Positions 6,992-14,094 of a stretch of 25,000 bases of DNA are shown in pieces. The stretch lies in assembly GCA_905221605.1 (NCBI GenBank), contig CAJNDS010002303.1, positions 82,501 to 107,500 on the forward strand, given 5' to 3'. A program made the translations under genes and the position numbers. Position 1 is the first letter of the stretch. Each line of letters begins with the position of its first letter. The notes below the pieces were generated by a model. It was given only the letters and a program-made list of their open reading frames with translations. It did no database searches and was not told the origin of the DNA. This stretch comes from Symbiodinium natans (lineage: Eukaryota; Sar; Dinophyceae; Suessiales; Symbiodiniaceae).

Positions 6992-6993
6992 GG
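6939..6993. repeat. poly-T followed by poly-G tract
   Basis: Thirty T-rich bases interrupted by one C, then 23 G. Read on the minus strand it is C23 then an A-rich run. Confidence 0.95.
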
Positions 6994-7022
6994 CGGGCAA
7001 AGCGCAAGCTGAAACTAGGCCC

Positions 7023-7140
7023 CCTTATGTAACCCTAAACCCTAAACCCTAAACCCTAAACCCTAAACCCTAAACCCTAAACCCTAAACCCTAAACCCTA
7101 AACCCTAAACCCTAAACCCTAAACCCTAAACCTTATGTAA
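7023..7140 (-). repeat. perfect (CCCTAAA)14 array flanked by 10-bp direct repeats
   Basis: Positions 7033-7130 are exactly 14 perfect CCCTAAA units (98 bp). CCTTATGTAA occurs immediately before (7023-7032) and immediately after (7131-7140). This is what an insertion with a 10-bp target duplication would leave. Confidence 0.97.
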
Positions 7141-7173
7141 TCCTTGTAACCCTCAAGGCCCTCAGATGCTTAC

Positions 7174-7232
7174 CAATCAGTCTTACACAAGGCCTCCCGC
7201 CCACGAACTCCCGAAGTTGGAGAGATCTTTCA
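7174..7232 (-). CDS. exon-like island ending at GTAAGC
   Basis: The minus frame reads KISPTSGVRGREALCKTDW| with donor GTAAGC at 7173. One cysteine. The island is bounded by a G25 tract upstream. Weak call. Confidence 0.25.
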
Positions 7233-7235
7233 CAT

Positions 7236-7350
7236 GGGGGGGGGGGGGGGGGGGGGGGGGAGGGGGGGGGGAGGGGTTTAGGGTTCAGGGTTTAGAGTTT
7301 AGGGTTAAGGGTTTAGGGTTTAGGGTTTTGGGTTTAGGGTTTAGGGGTTG
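7236..7350 (+). repeat. poly-G tract then TTTAGGG array
   Basis: G25, A, G10, A, GGGG, then TTTAGGG units with TTCAGGG and TTAAGGG variants. The G tract joins the array directly. Confidence 0.95.
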
Positions 7351-7384
7351 TGCTCAAGCCCCAGGTTTCTGAACCTCAAGGCCA

Positions 7385-7464
7385 CTAACAGGCCGGGGCC
7401 ACCGCAAAGTCGTAGATGCACATGTCCACAGCGGGCATCTTGCAAGGCATGATCTTCTCGCAGC
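7385..7464 (-). CDS. Cys-rich exon candidate (GCEKI, DMCIYDF)
   Basis: The acceptor CCTTTGCCAG|GC is followed by CEKIMPCKMPAVDMCIYDF, then AVAPAC and TAG at 7387-7385. Five cysteines. GCEKI matches GCAKI at 21.1 kb and GCAKL at 1.4 kb. DMCIYDF matches DNCEYDF at 20.3 kb. This single island thus links two motifs found separately elsewhere and is my reference for the module. CCCTAAA and TTTAGGG arrays flank it. Confidence 0.6.
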
Positions 7465-7469
7465 CTGGC

Positions 7470-7582
7470 AAAGGCCCTAAACCCTAACCCCAAACCCTGA
7501 ACTCTAAACCCTAGCCCTAAACCCTACACCCTAAACCCCGAACCCTAACCCCTGAACCCCAAACCCTAAACCCTAAACGCTA
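7470..7582 (-). repeat. CCCTAAA array, degenerate
   Basis: CCCTAAA, CCCCAAA, CCCTGAA, CCCTAGC and CTCTAAA units. Confidence 0.9.
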
Positions 7583-7590
7583 AGCTCTAA

Positions 7591-7674
7591 GCTCCAAGCA
7601 CCTGCTGGGCTTTGGCACCTAGGCATTTGGGTTGTAAGGTCTTGGCTCGGGGTACCAAGCCCATCAACACTGAA
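7591..7674 (-). CDS. exon-like island (PRCQSPAGAW)
   Basis: The minus frame reads FSVDGLGTPSQDLTTQMPRC, then QSPAGAWS. It is stop-free across the island. A proline just before Cys after a Thr-rich stretch parallels the TWTLPEC islands at 10.0 and 16.7 kb; that alignment is loose. Confidence 0.35.
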
Positions 7675-7680
7675 CCCTCC

Positions 7681-7860
7681 TAGGGTTTAGGGTTTAGGGT
7701 TTAGGGTTTAGGGTTTAGGGTCTAGGGTCTAGGGTTTAGGGTTTGGGGTTTGGGGTTTGGGGTTTGGGGTTTGGGGTTTGGGGTTTGGGGTTTGGGGTTT
7801 GGGGTTTGGGGTTTGGGGTTTGGGGTTTGGGGTTTGGGGTTTGGGGGTTTAGGGTTGAGG
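7681..7860 (+). repeat. TTTAGGG array with a homogeneous (TTTGGGG)15 block
   Basis: Perfect TTTAGGG at 7683-7735 with two TCTAGGG units. Then exactly 15 consecutive TTTGGGG units at 7742-7846, and TTTAGGG again. Confidence 0.98.
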
Positions 7861-7978
7861 GGAATTTTGAACATATTACCTTGGGTTTGTATAAGCAGGA
7901 ACATAATTGCGAATGAAACTAAAGGATAGGGTTTAGGGCAAGGACAGGTTCCTGTCTTGCCATCCTGACGAAACTGCT

Positions 7979-8196
7979 TTTAACCCTGAACCCTAATTCC
8001 CTACAGCCTGCACCCTAAACCCTAAACCCCTAAACCAGAGCCCTGGAAGGCTTGATGGTTCACGGTTAAGAATTGACGTGTTAAGAGCAGGGCATTTAGG
8101 GGAACCCTTCCTTAGGGTTATAGTATGCTGGGGGCACATTCGGGTTTAGGGGTTGTTAGTGTCCCTAAACCCTAAACCCTAAACCCGAAACCCCTT
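7979..8196 (-). repeat. CCCTAAA remnants
   Basis: Degenerate units at 7980-8035, a non-repeat stretch at 8036-8150 without gene signal, and about three perfect units at 8165-8186. Confidence 0.8.
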
Positions 8197-8204
8197 TTCT
8201 TGAC

Positions 8205-8292
8205 AATGCCCATACGGGCGCCTGTGAGGATGGGCGGCAGCTGCCCACACGACTGGTCGAGGGCGCAGCCCACGTGGACCTGCAGTCTGACG
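8205..8292 (+). CDS. exon-like island, strand undecided
   Basis: The plus frame reads LDNAHTGACEDGRQLPTRLV, then EGAAHVDLQSDGLV. The minus frame reads SDCRSTWAAPSTSRVGSCRP. Both are open and cysteine-bearing; I cannot choose. Confidence 0.25.
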
Positions 8293-8307
8293 GTTTAGTT
8301 TTTGGAG

Positions 8308-8406
8308 GCTTAAGGTTTAGGGTTTAGGGTTTAGGGTTTAGGGTTTAGGGTTTGGAGGTTTAGGGTTTAGAGTTTAGGGTTTAGGGTTAGATTTAGGGTT
8401 TAGGGT
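8308..8406 (+). repeat. TTTAGGG array
   Basis: About twelve units, with TTTGGAGG and TTTAGAG variants. Confidence 0.95.
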
Positions 8407-8408
8407 CC

Positions 8409-8482
8409 TCGTAAAGGTCTGAGCCCGGTGCGGTGCCAATCCAGCCCTCGTCACATCGCCAGCCGTCGGCAGTCTTCACCTC
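8409..8482 (-). CDS. Cys-rich exon-like island (DGWRCDEGWIGTA)
   Basis: The minus frame reads EVKTADGWRCDEGWIGTAPG, then SDLYE. GW.CD.GW.GTA matches GWSCDDG (3.9 kb), GWHCAPGFIGKAG (23.5 kb) and TWVCAENFAGTV (16.0 kb) on the same strand. The G-W/F-x-G-T/K-A ending is reminiscent of EGF- or sushi-like modules. Arrays flank both sides. Confidence 0.5.
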
Positions 8483-8499
8483 ATTGGGCTTAGGGCTGA

Positions 8500-8695
8500 G
8501 GATTTAGTGTAGGTTTAGGGTTTAGGGTTTAGGGTTTAGGTTTTAGGGTTTAGGGCTTTGGATTTAGCGGTTTGGGTTCGAAGTTTGACTGCCTGCGAGC
8601 CTAAGTTTAGGGTTCAGGGTTCAGGGTTCAGGGTTCAGGGTTCAGGGTTTAGGGTTTAGGGTTTAGGGTGTAGGGTTTAGGGTTTAGGGTTTTTG
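8500..8695 (+). repeat. TTTAGGG array with a (TTCAGGG)5 block
   Basis: Two clusters separated by about 40 bp. Positions 8613-8647 are exactly five TTCAGGG units, then TTTAGGG resumes. Between 8700 and 8800 I see only CTTCGGACTTTGGACT-like degenerate sequence. Confidence 0.95.
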
Positions 8696-8810
8696 GTTTC
8701 GGCCTTCAAGTGACTACCCACTCCCATCCTCCTTGGGTTTCGGGGCTTTGGGCTTTGGACTGTGGACTTCGGACTTTGGACTGGCTCGAGTCGTAATAGA
8801 GGCGCGCAGA

Positions 8811-8827
8811 GGGGGGGGGGGGGGGGG
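8811..8827. repeat. G17 homopolymer
   Basis: Seventeen consecutive G. Confidence 0.97.
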
Positions 8828-8883
8828 AAGGGTAACGTGCAGAGCTAAGCAAGCGACAAGTGAATGCTTGAACTTGATGCTGA

Positions 8884-8905
8884 ACCCTAAACCCTAAACC
8901 CTAAT
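8884..8905 (-). repeat. short CCCTAAA array
   Basis: Three units. Confidence 0.9.
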
Positions 8906-8984
8906 CTCCCCGAAAGGAGCGCCAAGCAACGTAGCCCACCGGGATGGGGAGCGGGTCCGGGCAGCCCGTCCTCGGTTGAAGCTT
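8904..8984 (-). CDS. Cys exon-like island (CPDPLPIPVGYV)
   Basis: The minus frame reads KLQPRTGCPDPLPIPVGYVA, then WRSFRGD and TAG at the array. CPDPLPIPVGYV matches DPAPVPPGYV at 5.0 kb and CPEINPIPIAY at 16.0 kb, in the same orientation. The proline pattern P-x-P-x-P-x-G-Y-V is specific enough to make chance unlikely. Confidence 0.5.
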
Positions 8985-8985
8985 G

Positions 8986-9050
8986 GGTTTAGGTTTGGGG
9001 TTTAGGGTTTAGGGTTTAGGGTTTAGGGTTTACGGTTTAGGGTTTAGGGT
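8986..9050 (+). repeat. TTTAGGG array
   Basis: About nine units; degenerate remnants continue to about 9130. Confidence 0.95.
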
Positions 9051-9129
9051 CAATGGAGCTAATGGAAACTTTTAGGGCTTCGGGCTTCAGATTTTAAAAG
9101 TTTTGAGGGTTTAGGGGCTTAGAGGGTTT

Positions 9130-9218
9130 GGCGCTTCGGCACACTTCGGTGCCTTCCTTTCAGGCCCGTGGTCCGGTCATGAATCGACTACGTCGGGAAA
9201 TAACCGTTGGCGTGCAAC
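9130..9218 (-). CDS. exon candidate behind a strong acceptor
   Basis: TCTTCTTTCCCAG|GTTGC on the minus strand is a textbook pyrimidine tract and AG. All three frames downstream contain one stop within about 45-60 nt. The most gene-like reads ARQRLFPDVVDS, TGA, PDHGPERKAPKC. I call the acceptor, not the frame. Confidence 0.3.
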
Positions 9219-9298
9219 CTGGGAAAGAAGAGTGCCCTTCTTGGGTTTAAAAGGGCTTATGAGGAAAAAAGGGGGGAATCAGGGCCTACTCTGGGTTC

Positions 9299-9378
9299 CC
9301 TAAACCCTAAACCCTAAACCCTAAACCCTGAACCCTGAACCCTAAACCCTAAACTCTGAACCCTAAACCCTACACCCA
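9299..9378 (-). repeat. CCCTAAA array
   Basis: About eleven units including CCCTGAA variants. Confidence 0.95.
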
Positions 9379-9384
9379 CCTCCT

Positions 9385-9468
9385 AGCCTGATATGCGCTG
9401 CTCGTGGGCCTTCAGGAGAGCTGCTGGGAGGTTCTCGGGCTGGTGGACGGTTCAGGGCACTGCTCGAA
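9385..9468 (-). CDS. exon candidate behind TTCTCTTCGCAG
   Basis: The acceptor TTCTCTTCGCAG|TTCGAG is strong. Possible frames read FEQCPEPSTSPRTSQQLS then stop, or SSSALNRPPAREPPSSSPEG. The frame is undecided. The stretch 9480-9720 has only weak repeat remnants and no gene. Confidence 0.3.
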
Positions 9469-9726
9469 CTGCGAAGAGAAGCCCCAAAACCCTAAGCCCC
9501 AAACCCTCAAGTCCCTAAAGCGTCACCCTATATAAACCCTAAAGAATATGTGCCAAACGTCCAGGGTCTCGAAAACACCCCCAACCCAGAACCCTGGCAG
9601 ACGCCTGGGTTTATAGGGTTTGGGAATTGAAGCCGCAGAAACCGAGATTCGAACCTAATCAAACCCTCTAAACCTAGTAAATTAACGCAAAATCTCGAAA
9701 GTTAAAGACAACGAAACCTCCTCCAA

Positions 9727-9987
9727 ACCCGAATCGTAAGACCCTCAACCCTAAAACCTGAACCCTCAACTGGCCCTCAGCCCTGCCTCCTACACCCGCA
9801 ACCCTAAACCCAAACCCCAAACCCCAAACCCTAAACCCCAAGCCCCAAACCCCAAACCCTAAACCCTAAACCCTAAACCCTAAACCCCAAACCCCAAACC
9901 CTAAACCCCAAACCCTAAACCCCAAACCCTAAACCCTAAACCCCAAACCCTAAACCCCAAACCCTAAACCCCAAACCCTAAACCCTT
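9727..9987 (-). repeat. mixed CCCTAAA/CCCCAAA array
   Basis: From 9805 the array is in steady 7-base phase. CCCTAAA and CCCCAAA units alternate irregularly, as in telomere-proximal variant repeats. Confidence 0.97.
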
Positions 9988-9989
9988 CA

Positions 9990-10067
9990 CCCTCTGCGCC
10001 GGAGGCTCGAGAGGGTGCACTCCGGGAGCCCAAAAGTGGGCCAGAGGTTGGGGACCGTGTTCCCTGC
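9990..10067 (-). CDS. Cys exon-like island (GLPECTL)
   Basis: A 26-codon minus frame, AGNTVPNLWPTFGLPECTLS then SLRRRG, ends with TGA at the array edge. W....LPEC parallels TWTLPECRTLGSSR at 16.7 kb, where a small residue and a basic tail also follow. Such W..P.C endings are typical of sushi-like modules; assignment to that family is inference. Confidence 0.45.
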
Positions 10068-10071
10068 GGTT

Positions 10072-10380
10072 TGGGGCTTAGGGTTTGAGGGTTGAGGGCT
10101 TGGGGGTTTTAGGGCTGAGGGATATGTAAGGGTTCGGGTTTCGGGTTTAGGGTTTAGGGTTTAGGGTTTAGGGTTTGGGGTTTGGGGTTTGGGGTTTGGG
10201 GTTTAGGGTTTGGGGCTTAGAGTTTGAGGGTTTTGATGGTTAAGGATGTAGAATGATAGGGGGTTCAGGGCTTAGGGTTTAGGGATAGGCGATTTAAGGT
10301 TTGGGGTTCAGGGGGAGGGTGGTGCTGAGGGACAGTTTAGAGTTGAGGCGGATAAGGTTCAGGGTTTAGGGTTTAGGCCG
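10072..10380 (+). repeat. TTTAGGG array, degenerate
   Basis: Canonical and TTTGGGG units at 10135-10215, with strongly diverged units on both sides. The stretch 10381-10510 has no gene signal. Confidence 0.9.
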
Positions 10381-10518
10381 GGTGCAGGAGCTATACGGCT
10401 TTGAGTTCTTTTCTAATGCCCCTGTCTCACCAGCGGCTAAAGAATCCCAGAGAATCTCCTCGTAAACCCAGGAGGAAAACAGAAAACATGTTTCAAGGTC
10501 ACACCTTGCCCCCTACCC

Positions 10519-10578
10519 CTTAAACCCTAAACCCTAAACCCTTAAACCTTAAACCCGAACCCTAAACCCTAAACCCCA
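10519..10578 (-). repeat. CCCTAAA array
   Basis: About eight units with CCTTAAA and CCCGAA variants. Confidence 0.92.
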
Positions 10579-10950
10579 AGTGCCGGGCAACATGTTTGGC
10601 CTGGAGCAGCTTGACTTGATTGTCAATGTCCGCCTGCATGTTCTCTGGCGTCCACACTAGCAGGCCCTCCTCTTTGATCTGCCGGGCACTTTCCATTCTT
10701 GCCACCGCGCTTCTCGCCGCACGTTGCTCGGGTCCAGAACTCGCTCCCACTCGGATTCTTCAGCAGAAACCACGATGCACCGGTCGCCGGAAAGCATGCT
10801 GCACCGCCCGCAAAGCGTATAGATCTGAATATCGAGCTGCTCCGGGTTCTGCTCAGCTGCCTCACCCAGTCAGCCGCGGTAATTCTCTGGTCCTTCAACA
10901 ATTGTAGCCCTAGCTCCAACTCTTCTGGATCCGCATTGGCCTTGCGGTCC
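10579..10950 (-). pseudogene. frameshifted N-terminal exon, unknown protein
   Basis: The minus strand opens with an ATG at 10950 and reads MDRKANADPEELELGLQLLK, then DQRITAADWV. A shift leads to AAEQNPEQLDIQIYTLCGRC, CIVVSAEESEWERVLDP and SNVRREA. A second shift leads to VARMESARQIKEEGLLVW and ADIDNQVKLLQAKHVARHL. Each shift needs only one base (one G added near GTGAGGCAG; one C removed near GAAGCGCGG). About 120 residues result, helical and charged, with a CxxC inside. The exon runs into TTTAGGG (minus sense) at GCACTTGGG|GTTTAG. No family recognised. The ATG lies just beside the hairpin element at 10955. Confidence 0.6.
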
Positions 10951-10954
10951 ATTT

Positions 10955-11055
10955 TCCCTTATATACCCCTCCTACACAAGCAGGAGCCCAGACTTCAGAA
11001 CCCTCTAAAGGAGGTAAGGAACCATACTAAGGGCCCATAGAGCTACCCTTAGAGT
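10955..11055. mobile_element. ATGGGCCC hairpin element, copy C
   Basis: About 95 bp align with 4500-4590, and the right end with 1555-1578 (CATACT.AGGGCCCAT). The left arm of the inverted repeat is eroded where it meets the ATG of the neighbouring exon. Confidence 0.65.
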
Positions 11056-11091
11056 CAGGAATTGGGGGAGAGCCTCAGGCGATGAGGCTTT

Positions 11092-11250
11092 CGGGTTTAG
11101 GGCTAAGGGCTTAGCGTTCAAGGTTTAGGGTTTAGGGTTTAGGGCTTAGGGCTTAGGGTGCACGGTTCAGGGTTTAGGGCTTAGGGTTTAGGGCTTAGGG
11201 CTTAGGGCTTAGGGCTTAGGGCTTAGGGCTCAGGGCTCAGGGTCCTGAAG
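11092..11250 (+). repeat. TTTAGGG/CTTAGGG array
   Basis: Mixed units ending in a run of about five CTTAGGG and two CTCAGGG. Confidence 0.95.
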
Positions 11251-11251
11251 T

Positions 11252-11306
11252 TCATGTAGGGTTGCAGCTTTTGGGTTGCTGTACCCGAAATCTTGACAAA
11301 GCCGCC
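11252..11306 (-). CDS. exon-like island (GGFVKISGTA)
   Basis: The minus frame reads GGFVKISGTATQKLQPYMNF. G-[F/Y]-V-K is shared with GYVKLLGGA at 5.0 kb. No cysteine. Short and weak alone. Confidence 0.3.
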
Positions 11307-11308
11307 CA

Positions 11309-11412
11309 AAACCCTAAACCCCAAACCCTAAACCCACCTATCCCTGAACCCTAAACCCTAACCCCTAAACCCTACACCCTAATCCTTAATCCAAAAGCCC
11401 TAAACCCTAAGC
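11309..11412 (-). repeat. CCCTAAA array, degenerate
   Basis: CCCTAAA with CCCCAAA, CCTACAC and CCTTAAT variants. Confidence 0.9.
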
Positions 11413-11423
11413 CTGCCAACTAC

Positions 11424-11502
11424 CTGCAACTGTGAATTCGCAACCCTCAGCGCCCGAAAGCCTAAGCTTGAGCCCCGTCATCCAAAAGCTTCCCTTGGTG
11501 TT
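11424..11502 (-). CDS. exon candidate ending at GTAGTT
   Basis: The minus frame reads NTKGSFWMTGLKLRLSGAEG, then CEFTVA, with a candidate donor G|GTAGTT. One cysteine. KLRLSG...C resembles AKLRLGTSC at 1.4 kb. Confidence 0.35.
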
Positions 11503-11508
11503 CCTGCC

Positions 11509-11617
11509 CTAAGCCCTAAACCCTAAAGCCCTACAGCCCCAAAACCCTAATGCCCTAAAGCCCTAAAGCCCTAAAGCCCTAAAGCCCTAAAGCCCTAAAA
11601 CCCTAAACCCTAAACCG
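11509..11617 (-). repeat. array with octamer (CCCTAAAG)5 block
   Basis: Five consecutive 8-base CCCTAAAG units at 11553-11592, then CCCTAAAA and CCCTAAA. Confidence 0.95.
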
Positions 11618-11709
11618 CTAAAAGCGCCTAGTTGGCAACGTCCAGCCGCCGTGGCCCCCTGATACGGCGCTTTGCACCCGATGGTGCAGGTGCTGCCTGG
11701 AAAGGGCCG
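11618..11709 (-). CDS. Cys-rich exon-like island (GSTCTIGCKAPYQG)
   Basis: The minus frame reads RPFPGSTCTIGCKAPYQGAT, then AAGRCQLGAFS. Pattern G-S-x-C-x-I-x-C-x-x-P-Y-x(8)-C. The same pattern appears at 19.6 kb (GQSCNINCNPPY, then C six residues later) and its first half at 6.9 kb (GTECTIRC). I recall similar repeats in modular extracellular proteins of alveolates and cannot verify it here. Best-supported module class after GC[A/E]K. Confidence 0.55.
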
Positions 11710-11746
11710 CCCTGAACCTTGCGCCTGTCAGCCCAAACCCTCAACC

Positions 11747-11821
11747 CGGTTTAGGGTTTAGGGTTGAGGGCTTAGGGTTTAGGGTTTCGGGCTTGGGGTT
11801 TGGGGTTTAGGGTTTAGGGTA
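11747..11821 (+). repeat. TTTAGGG array
   Basis: About ten units with TTGAGGG, TTTCGGG and TTTGGGG variants. Confidence 0.93.
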
Positions 11822-11859
11822 AAGACCTCGACTTTGCTTTTCCCCACCGGCTTTTACAG

Positions 11860-11961
11860 CAGCAACAACTTGCCGCACAACTACAATCGATGGCTGGATG
11901 TGTGATCGCTACATTCAAGTTTAGCCAATGGTGCATGTGTTGTCCCAACATCAACCTCTGA
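11860..11961 (+). CDS. plus-strand terminal-exon candidate (CMCC)
   Basis: CCACCGGCTTTTACAG| is a good acceptor. From 11860 the frame reads QQQLAAQLQSMAGCVIATFK, then FSQWCMCCPNINL and TGA at 11959-11961. Four cysteines, three of them clustered as CMCC. It is one of few islands that favour the plus strand. Confidence 0.4.
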   Translation, partial: QQQLAAQLQSMAGCVIATFKFSQWCMCCPNINL

Positions 11962-11985
11962 ACTACTATCTGCTTAAGAACCCAA

Positions 11986-12033
11986 GAAGGGTTTAGGGTT
12001 TAGGGTTTAGGGTTTATGGTTTATGGTTTAGAA
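11986..12033 (+). repeat. short TTTAGGG array
   Basis: Three or four TTTAGGG units, then two TTTATGG. Confidence 0.9.
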
Positions 12034-12303
12034 CCTGAACCCAAAACCCATAATCACTATCTTACCTTCATAGGGACACTGTCTTTTTCATTTTCTGGGT
12101 CTGTTGTAAAGCAAGTGGAGGTGAAGCATCTGTATGAGAAGCTAGCACCCCGAGCCCACCTTCTTCCCTACCCCGCAGTCTCCACTGCTTGGAGGCTCCC
12201 CCGACTATATGTTGTTCATGGAGCTTTGCAAGAACCCATCAAGAAGCCTTTGACTGAAGTTGCCCCTACTTATGACCCAGTCCTAAACCCTAAACGGCCC
12301 TAA
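12016..12303 (+). CDS. plus-strand ORF spanning an island, unknown
   Basis: A 95-codon ATG ORF. The first 15 and last 10 codons derive from array sequence. The middle reads GSVVKQVEVKHLYEKLAPRA, then YPAVSTAWRLPRLYVVHGAL and QEPIKKPLTEVAPTYDP, which looks coding. Probably an internal exon whose real borders lie within about 12060-12280. No family recognised. Confidence 0.35.
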   Translation: MVYGLEPEPKTHNHYLTFIGTLSFSFSGSVVKQVEVKHLYEKLAPRAHLLPYPAVSTAWRLPRLYVVHGALQEPIKKPLTEVAPTYDPVLNPKRP

Positions 12304-12352
12304 ACCCCAAACCCTAAACCCTAAACCCCAAACCCCCCTAAACCAAAAACCC
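12282..12352 (-). repeat. CCCTAAA array
   Basis: About eight units including CCCCAAA. From 12360 to 12645 lies a G-rich, low-complexity stretch (GGGGGG runs, TTTGGG remnants) without a gene. Confidence 0.9.
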
Positions 12353-12647
12353 TGACTAAGCTCTATAAAGCGGCCCGGCTTGGCAAGGGGCTTTAGCTCT
12401 TTTGGCCCGGGGGGCGGGGGTGGTGGGGGTGCTGGGGGGACGCGGACGGTTGGGGGGGGATCTCTGCGGTTTTAGGGCTAAGGTTGCTGCTTCTGGGGCA
12501 TGGGGAGGGGGGGCGGGGTGTTTGGGTTTTGGGTTTAGGGCTCAGGTGCCAAAGCCACTCAAAAGTGGCCCTCAAACGTCAGGCAGTAAGTCCGTGAACA
12601 TCATCTTTGAACAGACGTGTAAGGTTTCCTTAGCCCTATATCCACCC

Positions 12648-13121
12648 TAATAAAACCCAAAACCCACACGCCCACACCCCAAACACTAAACCCCACACCC
12701 TCAACCCCAAACCCTAAACCCCAAACCCGAAACCCCAAATCCCAAACCCCAAACCCTAAACCCCAAACCCTAAGCCCAAACCCTAAACCCCAAACCCCAA
12801 ACCGAAAAACCCTTAACCCCAAACCCTAAACCCCAAACCCTAAACCCCAAACCCTAAACCCTAAACCCTAAACCCTAAACCCAAACCCTAAACCATAAAT
12901 CCTAAACCCCAAACCCCAAACCCTAAACCCTAAACCCTAAACCCTAAACCCTAAACCCAAACCCTAAACCCTCAACCCCAAACCCCAAACCCTAAAGCCT
13001 AAACCCTAAACCCTGAACCCCAAACACTAAACCCTAAACCCAAACCCCAAACCCTGAACCATAAACACCAAACCCTAAACCCCAAACCCTAAACCCTAAA
13101 CCCTACACCCTAAACCCTAAA
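12648..13121 (-). repeat. long mixed CCCTAAA/CCCCAAA array
   Basis: About 470 bp, mostly in 7-base phase, with CCCGAAA, CACTAAA and CATAAAC variants and several 6-base units (CCCAAA). Confidence 0.97.
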
Positions 13122-13122
13122 C

Positions 13123-13193
13123 TCCCGGCCTCGGCACTCCGGGTCGGGTGCGTGGAAGACGCACTCATCGAGCTCGATCGGGAAGCATCCCTC
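13123..13193 (-). CDS. Cys-rich exon candidate (GCFPIELDEC)
   Basis: CCTTTCGCGCTTCCAG|GAG is a good acceptor. The exon reads EGCFPIELDECVFHAPDPEC, then RGR, and meets the array at GA|GTTTAGGG, where the array supplies the GT. Three cysteines. LDEC.F aligns with LDNCEYDF (20.3 kb) and DMCIYDF (7.4 kb). Acceptor followed by GCF is shared with 5.63 kb. Confidence 0.55.
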
Positions 13194-13233
13194 CTGGAAG
13201 CGCGAAAGGACGGGCGCTCTCTAAATGCCGGGG

Positions 13234-13365
13234 TTTAGGGTTTAGGGTTTAGGGTTTAGGGTTTAGGGTTTAGGGTTTAGGGTTTAGGGTTTAGGGTTTA
13301 GGGTTTAGGGTTTAGGGTTTAGGGTTTAGGGTTTAGGGTTTAGGGTTTAGGGTTTAGGGTTTAGG
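13234..13365 (+). repeat. perfect (TTTAGGG)18 array
   Basis: Eighteen uninterrupted perfect units (13234-13359) and a partial one: a young or homogenised array. Confidence 0.98.
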
Positions 13366-13386
13366 TCTTAAGGGTTCAGCTCCTGG

Positions 13387-13392
13387 GTAAGT
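13387..13392 (+). other. GTAAGT donor-like site
   Basis: CCTGG|GTAAGT just after the array. It is the first of three plus-strand GTAAGT hexamers within 710 bp (13387, 13706, 14095). Confidence 0.4.
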
Positions 13393-13541
13393 TTCGGGGA
13401 AATTTTCGAGCAAAGAGTCGAGGAATGTATCGAGGAGTTCTTGTTTGTTTAACTTTAGGAGCATTTCAAGTTACATGGGCTTGAGGGTTTAGAGTGTAGG
13501 CTTTAAGGTTTAGGGTGTTTTGTGTGGCGATTCTTGCTCAG

Positions 13542-14094
13542 ATGATTATTGCGGCTAGTCTAACGGTTATGATGTTGGCTTGTATCGTTATCCCAGATAT
13601 TATGAGTAGTCTCCTTACTATGATTCATTTAGCCCTTTGGTTGTTGTTAGTACGATAGTCCTGTTGTTTTGAAATCGGTATTTTGTTATTGGCGGTGGCT
13701 TACTTGTAAGTCTGAAACCCTATAAATGTTGACACGAAGCAGAGTTCTTGCCCATGTTGGCTGCATTTAAAATCAATGGGTGAGGGTTTAGCCTTCCGAC
13801 CACAGCTGCAATGGGTCCAGCACCGGGTCAACCGTGGCCGAGCAGCACGCGAAGTGGCTGGCAAAACAACGCAAAGTCTACCTCGCTTTCAGCGGCGAGG
13901 AGACGAGGAGGACTGTTGATGCCGACACGGGTAGTAAAGGGCAGCAGGGCAGACGGCCTGAGCCGTGCGTCTTTAAACCTTGATGTCACCGGCGCCGGCT
14001 GAGCCTTAGCTGCGTGGAAGTTTGAGCAGTGCCTCAAATGGAGGTGTGATGAGTCTCAGATTGCAAATTGCAACGCGATGCCAGCTATTTGGTG
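13542..14094 (+). CDS. three-exon membrane-anchored protein candidate
   Basis: Model: exon A 13542-13705, intron 13706-13805 (GTAAGT...CCACAG, 100 nt), exon B 13806-13930, intron 13931-14009 (GTAGTA...CCTTAG, 79 nt), exon C 14010-14094, then donor GTAAGT. An acceptor (TTCTTGCTCAG) directly precedes the first ATG. Exon A encodes strongly hydrophobic sequence (MIIAASLTVMMLACIVIP, then MSSLLTMIHLALWLLLVR), probably two membrane helices, then an in-frame TAG at 13656-13658, then EIGILLLAVAYF. Exon B reads STVAEQHAKWLAKQRKVYLA, then FSGEETRRTVDADT. Exon C reads AWKFEQCLKWRCDESQIANC. Both introns join the same frame, which is hard to get by chance. The single TAG may be an error, a pseudogene mark or recoding. 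Family unknown. Confidence 0.5.

Noticed and set aside
7722-7904. ORF with a perfect heptapeptide repeat (PNPKPQT)
   Set aside because: Direct product of the TTTGGGG block, which has no stop on the minus strand. No flanking coding signal.
9640-9662. GGTTCGAATC (minus), like a tRNA B box
   Set aside because: The surrounding bases form neither a T stem nor an acceptor stem, and no A box lies at the right distance.
13542-13705. Similarity of the hydrophobic exon to Patched/NPC1-type membrane segments
   Set aside because: Only a vague resemblance in hydrophobic spacing; no signature residues visible.
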